Shown here piece after piece: positions 56,934 through 64,000 of a DNA stretch of 64,000 nt. Position numbers and translations under genes: made by a program. Origin of the DNA: Phycisphaerae bacterium. GTDB taxonomy: Bacteria > Planctomycetota > Phycisphaerae > UBA1845 > UTPLA1. The number at the start of each line of letters is the position of its first letter. Position 1 is the stretch's first letter. The notes under the pieces are model-generated. The model made no database searches. It saw only the letters and a list, made by a program, of their open reading frames with translations, and was not told the DNA's origin. The stretch covers positions 1 through 64,000 of the forward strand of contig JAKLKO010000008.1 of assembly GCA_023150615.1 (NCBI GenBank), read 5' to 3'.

Positions 56934-58028
56934 TCAAAAGAGGTACCACTCCAGTGCGGGCGATCTCGCCTGATCGCGCACCATCCCACCAGGTCGGCCG
57001 TCCGGCGCGAAGGCCGGCGGGAAGATCCAGATGTCAAATGCGACGTTCGTCGGAATGTCGGCGATGTTGTCCGCGCGGATCCACTCGGCGTACCCGTTGC
57101 CGTCCGCGTCGATCGCGTCGTTCACGGTGATGACACGGCCGGCGGGATTCGGCAGGCCGGTGCCCGAGTTCGACCAGCCGGCGATCAGGATTTCTCCGCC
57201 GACGGGCGCGAGGTTGCCGAGGTTGTCCGTTCCGCCGCAAACAAGGTAGTAGTCGCCCGTCGCGATGTTGAACTGATTCGTGACGGAGACCCGCCACGGA
57301 ACGGGCAGGCGTCGTCGAATTCCGGCGCTCTGGATCGGGTTGTCTCTCCACGCCGGGAAGCCCGCGGATTGATCCTGCTCCGCGAACTCCTGTCCGCGGA
57401 CCTGACGGCAGACCGCCACCGCGCGATCAATCACGCCCGCCGCCGTCTCGCGATAGAACCCGTACCACACGTAGCGCGTCGCCGTCAGCTCGGCCACACC
57501 GTCGGCCGAGAGCGTCGCGACCGCCACCGGCTGCCGCCCGTCGCTCAGCACGTCCGCCGGGCCGAAGAACAACGAGACGCTCTGCGTCGTGACCGCGCCC
57601 AGCGTGTTGAACACGGCGTTTGCGCCCTGCGCGTACGCGATCGCGTAGCCCGTCGTGTCCCACGTCCCCGGCGTTCCCGCGCCGCTGCCATCGGTCACCA
57701 GGTTCAGGAACGGCAACATCATCCACGGACCGTCCTCGCCTGCCGGAAGGACGCCCGTCGTCACCGGCCGCCACAGCCTCGATTCATCCACGCGCGTCTC
57801 GAACAGCGAGCGGCCGGTGTGCGACATCGTCACGATCGCCGCGGCCTCGGTCGTCTCGCGATGCTGCGACAGCGCGACGGGGAAGACCGCGGCGACCATC
57901 ACCAGCCCGACGCCCAGCAGGCCGATCGCGATCATCGCCTCCTGAAGCGAGAACGCGCAGGCGCGCGGCCATCGCGTCGCGACGGTTCGGCCGCCGACGA
58001 ATCCGCGATGTTCCGCGTGCGTGCGCAT
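56934..58028 (-). CDS. GspI/PilV-like pseudopilin
   Basis: 364 residues. The leader ends CA before FSLQEAMIAIGLLGVGLVMVAAVFPVAL, the PilV/GspI form of the helix. The globular part is beta-rich with TTEAAAIVTMSHTGRSLFE, RYVWYGFYRE and DYYLVCGGTDN. The start lies two bases after the stop of the GspH-like gene. Confidence 0.8.
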   Translation of the reverse strand: MRTHAEHRGFVGGRTVATRWPRACAFSLQEAMIAIGLLGVGLVMVAAVFPVALSQHRETTEAAAIVTMSHTGRSLFETRVDESRLWRPVTTGVLPAGEDGPWMMLPFLNLVTDGSGAGTPGTWDTTGYAIAYAQGANAVFNTLGAVTTQSVSLFFGPADVLSDGRQPVAVATLSADGVAELTATRYVWYGFYRETAAGVIDRAVAVCRQVRGQEFAEQDQSAGFPAWRDNPIQSAGIRRRLPVPWRVSVTNQFNIATGDYYLVCGGTDNLGNLAPVGGEILIAGWSNSGTGLPNPAGRVITVNDAIDADGNGYAEWIRADNIADIPTNVAFDIWIFPPAFAPDGRPGGMVRDQARSPALEWYLF

Positions 58029-58030
58029 CG

Positions 58031-58927
58031 TTATTCCACCGCCGGCACTTCGCGCGCCGACCACAGGCCGAAGAAGACCCGCCGCTTGAACTCGCGGAAC
58101 TCGATGCCGGGCGTGGTCGTGTTCGGCGTTTCGTCGAGCCAGAGATCGACCAGTTGCTGCGGCGGCGGCTGGCCGTTGAACAGCGCGAAGACCTGCTCGA
58201 ACGTCTTACGATCCGACACGACGACGCCGCGGGTGGAAAGTATGAGCGAGTCGCCCGCGTCGACCTGATACGCCGTGGGCAAGGTCCGCGCGAGGTCCGG
58301 CGTGCCGTCCTCGCGGCGATTCGGATTCGCGACCGCCGCACCGCTGTAGTCCGTCGGCAGGCGCGTCGCGATCCGGCGCACCTGCTGCACCAGCCGTCCC
58401 TCCGCCGAGAAGCAGATCGCCACCCAGTTCAGGTTGTCCCGGCTCTGCTGTCCCTCGGTCGTCGCACGCAGCGGCGTTCCGGGCGCGACCTCCTCCGTCG
58501 CGTCGATCGGGTGCACGACGACAAGGGAGCGGTGATCCGGGCCGGTCGGCAGTGATGCGGTGCTGTCAAGCACGGGCGCGTACGCGTAACCGTTCGGAAA
58601 CGCGGTCGACTGCGGGTCCCACGGCCCGCCGCCCGACGGCGGATTCGCGTGCCACAACTCCAGCCGCCCGTTCACCGGGTTGACGACGAGCATCGTCTCG
58701 ATGCCGTTCTCGATCGCATAAGCCCGCGCGACGCCGGCGTAGGTCGCCAGCGTCCCGACGGCGCTCGCCAGCGCGTTCGAATCGGTGATCCGCTGGAACG
58801 CCAGCGTCACGACGCCGAGCATGATGACGATGATCGCGATCGTCACGAGCAGCTCGACGAGCGTGAACGCCCGCCGCGCAGCACCCGCGCGATGCGCCGA
58901 TCCCGGTCTCGACCGTGCCGTCGTCAT
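58031..58927 (-). CDS. GspH-like pseudopilin
   Basis: 298 residues. The leader ends RA before FTLVELLVTIAIIVIMLGVVTLAF. After it, ALASAVGTLATYAGVARAYAIENGIETMLVVNP matches the GspH pattern (a helix of short-side-chain residues then a beta hairpin), with a long extra C-terminal part (about 120-298). Overlaps the previous gene's stop by four bases (ATGA). Confidence 0.82.
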   Translation of the reverse strand: MTTARSRPGSAHRAGAARRAFTLVELLVTIAIIVIMLGVVTLAFQRITDSNALASAVGTLATYAGVARAYAIENGIETMLVVNPVNGRLELWHANPPSGGGPWDPQSTAFPNGYAYAPVLDSTASLPTGPDHRSLVVVHPIDATEEVAPGTPLRATTEGQQSRDNLNWVAICFSAEGRLVQQVRRIATRLPTDYSGAAVANPNRREDGTPDLARTLPTAYQVDAGDSLILSTRGVVVSDRKTFEQVFALFNGQPPPQQLVDLWLDETPNTTTPGIEFREFKRRVFFGLWSAREVPAVE

Positions 58928-59772
58928 GGCTTGACCCAGAGGTTGTCCGTCGCGTCCTCGAGCTGCTGGGCCGTCGGCGTCCGCCGCCAGACGTTTCCGT
59001 ACCGCCCGTCCGGTCCGGCCGACTCGACCACGATCCCCTGCGCCGGAGCGAAAAACGGATCGTTCGCCGGATCATTTGGTCCCGTCGAATCGGCCGACGT
59101 GATGGCCCGCCAGCCCTCCTGCGAGTCGGTGTCGCGGACGACCCAGAAGTACCGCAGCGGGTTGCCCCACGGGTCCTCGAGGATTCGCCGCGGGTTGTTC
59201 GCCGGCGACGCGGCGGCCAGCAGCTTCGGATAGACCCGCGGCGGCGTCTCGGACGCCGAATAGGTCCGCACGCCCGTACCCTCGCCGGTGGCCAGCAGCG
59301 GCGTGCCGCGATCCGCCGTCGTCAACGCGAACGCGAGGCACTCGGCCGCGGCCTCGACGTCGGTCCGCCCGCCGGAGGCGGGATCGTCGTCGTCCGAGAC
59401 ATCGCGCGTGTTGGAGTCGTTGAAATCCGTCTCGGTCGTGTACGCAGCGACCGGGAAGGCGGCCGCGCCGCACCAGTGCGGCCAGCCGCGGTCCGACGTC
59501 TGCGCGCCCGAGCCGGTGATCGTGTCCCGCCACGCCGGCCACGTCTTCGCGTAGCGGTCGATGGCGTCCGCCACCAGTTGCATCTGCTGCTGCGCCCGCG
59601 AGCGTCGCAGGGCGTTCCGCACCTGCTGACCGGCCACGACCAGGAGGCTGAAGAGCACGAGGACGATCGCCAGTGACACGAGCAGCTCCACCAGCGTCAG
59701 CCCGCGCAGCGTGCGACGGCGCCGCCTCGGCGTCGCGTACGACCGTGCGCGGGCGCGGCCGGTGTCGTGCAT
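58924..59772 (-). CDS. GspG-like pseudopilin
   Basis: 282 residues. The leader ends RG before LTLVELLVSLAIVLVLFSLLVVAG. RAQQQMQLVADAIDRYAKTW and later ILEDPWGNPLRYFWVVRD are GspG-like (the DPWGxP block), followed by VVESAGPDGRYGNVWRRTP, a Ca-binding-type end. The ATG shares one base with the gspF stop; a GTG three bases upstream would overlap by four. It is the second gene of the operon. Confidence 0.83.
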   Translation of the reverse strand: MHDTGRARARSYATPRRRRRTLRGLTLVELLVSLAIVLVLFSLLVVAGQQVRNALRRSRAQQQMQLVADAIDRYAKTWPAWRDTITGSGAQTSDRGWPHWCGAAAFPVAAYTTETDFNDSNTRDVSDDDDPASGGRTDVEAAAECLAFALTTADRGTPLLATGEGTGVRTYSASETPPRVYPKLLAAASPANNPRRILEDPWGNPLRYFWVVRDTDSQEGWRAITSADSTGPNDPANDPFFAPAQGIVVESAGPDGRYGNVWRRTPTAQQLEDATDNLWVKP

Positions 59773-61064
59773 CACGCGCCTCCGGTCAGGCTGTTGATCA
59801 GCGTCACCAGCGGCAGGAACAGGGCCACGACGATGAAGCCGACGACCAACCCGAGGGTGACGACGAGGATCGGCTCGAGCAGGCTCACGAGGCTGCCGAC
59901 AAGGTTTTCGACCTCGTCGTCGTAGTTGTCGGCGACCTTGATGAGCATCTTGTCGAGCTCGCCCGTTTCTTCACCGACGTCGACCATGTTCACGACGAGG
60001 TTGTCGACGATCTTGGAGGCCCGCAGCGGCGCGGCGAACGATTCGCCCTCGCGGATCGAGTCATGCACTGATTGCAGCGCCCGCGAGAACACGAGGTTGC
60101 CCGCCGTGTCGCGGGTGATGTTCAGAGCCTCCAGAATCGGCACGCCCGCGGAGACGAGCGTCCCGAGCGTTCGCGTGAACCGCGCCACGCCCGACTTGCC
60201 CGAAATCTGGCCGATGATCGGCAGTTTCAGCACGACCACGTCGCGCATGTAGCGGGTCGCCTCGAACTGGTTGACCACTTTCATGAAGGCGTAGAACACC
60301 ACCGGCGAGAAAATGATGATCGCCCAACCCGGAATCAGCATGTCGGTTTCCTGCCCCGTCGCCGGATCGGTCGTCTTGCCGACCACGAAGTCGGACAGCA
60401 CGAGGAGGAACTGCGTTACTTCCGGCAGCTTCGTGCCGAAGTCGGCGAAGATCTCCTTGAACTTCGGCACGACGAATTTCATGATGCCCGTGACGATCAG
60501 GAACGCGAAGCCGACCACGCACACGGGGTAGACCATCGCGCCCACGACCTTGCGCTTGAGCTTCTGCGCCTTCTCCATGAACTCCGCGAGTCGCTGGAGA
60601 ATCACGTCGAGCACGCCGCCCGCCTCGCCGGCCGCGACCATGTTCACGTACAGCCGATCGAACGCCTTCGGAAACTTGCCCATCGCCTCCGATAGCGTCG
60701 CGCCGCCCTCCACGTCCTCGGCGATGTTCCGCAGCACGACCCGCAGCGTTCCCGGCTTCTGCTGCAACTCGAGGATCCGCAGCGAACGCAGAATCGGAAG
60801 GCCCGCGTCCATCAGCGTCGAAAGCTGCCGCGTGAACGCCGTAAGCTGTTTCTTCGGCACGCGGCCGCCGCCGCCCGAGCGGCGCTTCGGCTGCGCAGCG
60901 CCCGGCTTGCCCGCGGCCTTTGCGCCGCCCTTCTGCTTGACCTTTGTCGGGAAGTAGCCCATCGCGCGAATCCGCGCGATGGCGTCCTCGCTCGTCGCCG
61001 CGTCGATCTCATCCTTGATCTCCTGCCCCGCGGCATTCATCGCTTCGTACTGAAACGTGGGCAT
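59772..61064 (-). CDS. gspF: Type II secretion/type IV pilus inner-membrane protein GspF
   Basis: 430 residues. Two copies of the GspF cytoplasmic helical domain (about 75-205, FTRQLSTLMDAGLPILRSLRIL; about 280-405, FTRTLGTLVSAGVPILEALNI), each followed by membrane segments, with the VVNMVDVGEETGELDKML block. GspF is the polytopic platform of the secretion system. It heads the operon of pseudopilins. An N-terminal Lys/Gly-rich linker (about 42-70) is added. No ATPase gene lies next to it. Confidence 0.93.
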   Translation of the reverse strand: MPTFQYEAMNAAGQEIKDEIDAATSEDAIARIRAMGYFPTKVKQKGGAKAAGKPGAAQPKRRSGGGGRVPKKQLTAFTRQLSTLMDAGLPILRSLRILELQQKPGTLRVVLRNIAEDVEGGATLSEAMGKFPKAFDRLYVNMVAAGEAGGVLDVILQRLAEFMEKAQKLKRKVVGAMVYPVCVVGFAFLIVTGIMKFVVPKFKEIFADFGTKLPEVTQFLLVLSDFVVGKTTDPATGQETDMLIPGWAIIIFSPVVFYAFMKVVNQFEATRYMRDVVVLKLPIIGQISGKSGVARFTRTLGTLVSAGVPILEALNITRDTAGNLVFSRALQSVHDSIREGESFAAPLRASKIVDNLVVNMVDVGEETGELDKMLIKVADNYDDEVENLVGSLVSLLEPILVVTLGLVVGFIVVALFLPLVTLINSLTGGA

Positions 61065-61357
61065 GACGTTCGTCTCCGAATCTCCGATCCAACCCGACCG
61101 CACGCCGATCGGCGCGGACGCTCGCCGCGCGCCGGAGCAACGCCGGTCCACTCCTTATTCTTCCGGACCCCAAGGTGTCGGCCAGCCGGGCTTCCGCTCG
61201 ACTGCCACAGCGAGGCCGCCGACATATCACGTTGATCTATAACAACTTATACGCCCGTTTCGGCCGGACCGCGGTTCACGGCCCCTTCCTTGCACCGCTT
61301 CCGACCCCCGGACGATACTATCCTCCAACACATGGACACCGCGCGAGGCTCTCGCTG

Positions 61358-62206
61358 ATGCCCGACCCCACGCAGCGCCGCCGCATCTGCCTCGTCGGAA
61401 ACCCCGCCAAGCCGCTGGTCCCGCCGGCGTTCGAACGCGTCCGGAACTGGCTCGCGAATCACGACCTCACCGCCGAACTCGACGGCGACCTCCAGCGCGT
61501 CCTGAGCAGCCCCTTCGATCTGGTCATCGTCCTCGGCGGCGATGGCACGCTGCTCCGCGTCGCCGGCGCGCTGAAACACCCGCACACCCCCATCGTCGGC
61601 GTCAACATGGGAAAGCTCGGCTACCTCGCCGAGTTCTCCGAGGACGACCTCCGCAAGCACTTCGACCGGGTGCTCAATGACCCATCGCTCATCAGCGAAC
61701 GCATGGCCCTGCGCGTCGAGATTACGACGCCGCGGACCGCCCCGCGGCAACTCCGCGCCGTCAACGATTGCGTCATCCACGCCGGTGCGCCCTTCCGCAT
61801 GATCCAGCTCCGCATCTCCATCGACGGCCAGCACGTCACCGACATCGCCGGCGACGGACTGATCCTCGCCACCGCCACTGGCTCCACCGCGCACAACATG
61901 TCCGGCGGAGGCCCGATCCTTCAGCCGGATGTGCAGGCCATCGCCCTGACGCCGATTTGCCCGCACTCGCTCACGCACCGACCCGTCGTCGTCGGGCCCG
62001 ATGCGCGGGTCGAGGTCCGCGCCATCGAGACAAACGAGGGCACCACCGCGGTCATCGACGGGCGCGAAAACCTGCCGCTGCCGCGCGAATCGCTCGTCAC
62101 GGCTCAGCGCGCTGCGGAACCGTTCCGGCTGGTTCGCCATCCCGACCGACCGGCTTGGCTGACGCTCGTCAAGAAGCTGAGCTGGGGCCAGAACATCCGC
62201 GGCTAG
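61358..62206 (+). CDS. nadK: NAD kinase
   Basis: 282 residues. NAD kinase phosphorylates NAD to NADP. The GGDG motif (VIVLGGDGTLLRVAG), GVNMGKLGYLAEF, the NDCVI pair and GDGLILATATGSTAHNMSGGGPI, then HSLTHRPVVVG, define it. Start at ATG 61358; the frame is open to 61175, but the extension is unlike protein. It is divergent from gspF. Confidence 0.93.
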   Translation: MPDPTQRRRICLVGNPAKPLVPPAFERVRNWLANHDLTAELDGDLQRVLSSPFDLVIVLGGDGTLLRVAGALKHPHTPIVGVNMGKLGYLAEFSEDDLRKHFDRVLNDPSLISERMALRVEITTPRTAPRQLRAVNDCVIHAGAPFRMIQLRISIDGQHVTDIAGDGLILATATGSTAHNMSGGGPILQPDVQAIALTPICPHSLTHRPVVVGPDARVEVRAIETNEGTTAVIDGRENLPLPRESLVTAQRAAEPFRLVRHPDRPAWLTLVKKLSWGQNIRG

Positions 62207-62468
62207 CCCGTCGCTAATCAATTCACTCCCAATAGGTTGCGCGCGTCGTTGGGACGTTTGCCCATCGACGCGGCGCGGCCGAATGGAGAATGCGATCGCG
62301 CGCGACGGCGCCCGTCCCAGAAGAACCCCGACGCCGTGCGACAACCGGCTCTTGCGGCGCGGGACTCTCGGGCGATAAGATTTGTGTGCCTCCACCGCGT
62401 GCCGCCGAAGACCTCCCGCGCGGCGCTTGGAAATACTACCCCGGGCTCCGAAATGCGAGGATCTCAGT

Positions 62469-64000
62469 ATGTACGCATCACGCACCCGCGGACTTGCCCT
62501 CGTCGCGCTGACGGCCGCCATTGCACTCGCCGGTTGTAACGTGTTTTCGGGCAGGACACCCAACGGTCAGAATGCGCCGGGACTGGGCGGATTCTTCGAC
62601 GGTCTGTTCGGACCGGCCGCCGCGCCGAACGCCGACGCCGGCGACGAAGTCGCGCGGCTCATCGAGGAGGCCGACATCATCAAGATCATCGCGGACAAGG
62701 CCTACGTCCTGAACCGCTACAAGGGACTTGTGATCATCGACGTCGCCGATCCGGATGACCCGCAGATCGACGGCATGCTCGACCTGCGCGGGCGCGGCGT
62801 CGAGATGTACGTCGTCGGCAACCGGGCGTACATCCTGCTGAGCGCGGACTACTTCTACGCCCCGCCGGGCGGCGAGCCCGGTCGCCCCGTCCCGCTCCTC
62901 GGCGACGGCACCTCCACCATCGCGCCCGACATGCCGCCGCCCGATTTCTCCGGGAGCCAGATCGCGATCATCGACATCTCCGACACGACCGCGCCGGCGC
63001 TTTTGAGCAAGCTCAACGTGGTCGGCTACGCGGATGCCAGCCGCCGGGTCGGCGACGTGATCTACGTCGTCGGCAGCAACATCCTGCCCTACTATGCCTA
63101 CGAAGGAACCGACAACCCGCCCGACAACGAGGGCTTCGTCGCCTCCGTCAACGTCGCCGATCCGAACAACGTCATCCCGGTCGACCGCCAGACGTTCTCC
63201 GGCCGCGGGCTGCTGCTGCATGTCTCGCAGCACGCGCTCTTCGCCGCCAGCCAGGAATACGACTACGGCGAGGGCCAGACCTACACCCACGTGCAGTACG
63301 TCGACATCTCCGATCCGGCCGGCCAGATCGACCTGCGCGGCACGGTGAACGTCCCGGGCTACATCCGGAACCGCTTCTACATGGGGGATTACGACGGCGT
63401 CTTCCGCATTGCGACCGAGACCTGGGGCTTCGGCTTCCGCGACGTGAAGCTGTTTACGTACGACCTGTCGAATCCCGACAGCATCACGCCGCTCGGCCAG
63501 ACCGACATCATCCGCGGAGAATCGCTCGAGGCCGTGCGCTTCGATGGCCCGCGCGGCTACGTCGTCACGTTTCTCCGCGTCGATCCGCTGTTCGTGCTCG
63601 ATCTGTCCGATCCGGCGAATCCGATCGTCGCCGGACACCTCGAAGTCCCCGGCTACAGCACGCACATCGAACCGCGCGGCAACCGGCTCATCGCCGTCGG
63701 GATCGACGACACGGACGGCACTCGGCCCGCCGTCGCGTACTACGACGTCGAGGACCCGGCCAACCCATCCGAACTCGGCCGGATCGTCCTCGGCCCGCCG
63801 GGATCGTTCACCGACTCCAACGCGACGTACGATGAGAAGGCGTTCAAGATCGTCGATGAACTCGGCGTGATCGCGATCCCGTTCCATCACGTCGAATACT
63901 CCGACAGCCCCTTCCCGATGCCCCTGATCTTTCCGCCGTTCTTTGCGCCGGCTGGCGCGGGCGATGACTCGCCGGAGCGGCCCGATTGTCTGAACGCCGT
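62469..64000 (+). CDS. Beta-propeller lipoprotein (C-terminus beyond the window)
   Basis: At least 510 residues, cut by the window edge. A lipoprotein signal ends in ALAGC (Cys about 23). The rest is a beta-propeller of repeated blades with the pattern IIDVADPDDPQID, AIIDISDTTAPALL, VNVADPNNV, VQYVDISDPAGQ, TYDLSNPDS and FVLDLSDPANP, each a V/I-D-I-S/A-D-P strand end. This fits the extracellular beta-propeller (Beta_propel-like) protein family. Function unknown. 262 bases separate it from NAD kinase. Confidence 0.85.
   Translation, partial: MYASRTRGLALVALTAAIALAGCNVFSGRTPNGQNAPGLGGFFDGLFGPAAAPNADAGDEVARLIEEADIIKIIADKAYVLNRYKGLVIIDVADPDDPQIDGMLDLRGRGVEMYVVGNRAYILLSADYFYAPPGGEPGRPVPLLGDGTSTIAPDMPPPDFSGSQIAIIDISDTTAPALLSKLNVVGYADASRRVGDVIYVVGSNILPYYAYEGTDNPPDNEGFVASVNVADPNNVIPVDRQTFSGRGLLLHVSQHALFAASQEYDYGEGQTYTHVQYVDISDPAGQIDLRGTVNVPGYIRNRFYMGDYDGVFRIATETWGFGFRDVKLFTYDLSNPDSITPLGQTDIIRGESLEAVRFDGPRGYVVTFLRVDPLFVLDLSDPANPIVAGHLEVPGYSTHIEPRGNRLIAVGIDDTDGTRPAVAYYDVEDPANPSELGRIVLGPPGSFTDSNATYDEKAFKIVDELGVIAIPFHHVEYSDSPFPMPLIFPPFFAPAGAGDDSPERPDCLNA

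Overview
The window is one contiguous stretch of a high-GC bacterial chromosome, most likely from a member of the phylum Planctomycetota, probably near the Phycisphaerae. That placement is an inference from gene content. The window holds PEP-CTERM proteins, large secreted proteins with repeated WWGSYLGW/IWTDVP-type units joined to GEVED-like, Ig-like and dockerin-like domains, a multi-pseudopilin secretion cluster with an oversized GspK-like protein, a DUF2617 protein, CxxC zinc-ribbon proteins and a glycine-rich RRM protein. A selenocysteine tRNA shows that the cell probably makes selenoproteins.

Layout. 1-2138: the end of an integrated element, with a small HTH regulator behind a near-consensus, almost leaderless promoter, and a tyrosine recombinase whose reading frame runs through an opposing tRNA-Arg(CCT), the probable attachment site. 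2139-6306: a hybrid histidine kinase carrying a complete H-D-D-H relay. 6549-7137: an RRM RNA-binding protein with a structured leader and a good terminator. 7226-11686 (minus): Tat-type epimerase, ATP/ADP-antiporter-like carrier, B12/radical-SAM protein. 11887-15495 (plus): acetyltransferase, NDUFA9-like dehydrogenase, CopD-like membrane protein, DUF4287/AHSA1 protein, PEP-CTERM lectin. 15496-19248 (minus): a frameshifted gene remnant, hydrolase, acetyltransferase, lipoprotein, DUF2617 protein. 19540-22826 (plus): nadA and an S9 peptidase lipoprotein. 22823-25951 (minus): IMPase-like phosphatase and a lipid/envelope operon (acyltransferase, CPBP protease, small membrane protein). 26067-26161: tRNA-Sec. 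26178-34498 (minus): desaturase, PEP-CTERM protein, giant repeat protein, YceH-family protein. 34548-38646: ClpS, a hydroxyacid dehydrogenase, a zinc-ribbon protein, and the c-di-AMP pair cdaA-cdaR. 38692-45440: a UvrC-like protein with a degenerate nuclease domain, a lipoprotein, a large secreted protein, a glycosyltransferase and a Tat phosphoesterase.

45605-49291 (minus) is a sugar-phosphate block: pgk, rpe, a histidine-phosphatase homologue that has lost both catalytic histidines, then class I aldolase. pgk, rpe and the phosphatase homologue are closely packed. 49344-61064 is dominated by a minus-strand secretion/pilus operon (gspF, GspG-, H-, I- and J-like pseudopilins, a 1179-residue GspK-like protein, and another pseudopilin). 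It has no ATPase, secretin or prepilin peptidase in the window. 61358-64000 holds NAD kinase and a beta-propeller lipoprotein cut by the window edge.

The features most worth follow-up are the integrase-through-tRNA arrangement, the His-less phosphatase coupled to rpe, the CdaA with D-M-G in place of D-G-A, the repeat-protein pair, and the incomplete pseudopilin system with mostly Ala at the -1 processing site. Start codons were chosen from Shine-Dalgarno matches, signal peptides and overlaps. No database search was possible.
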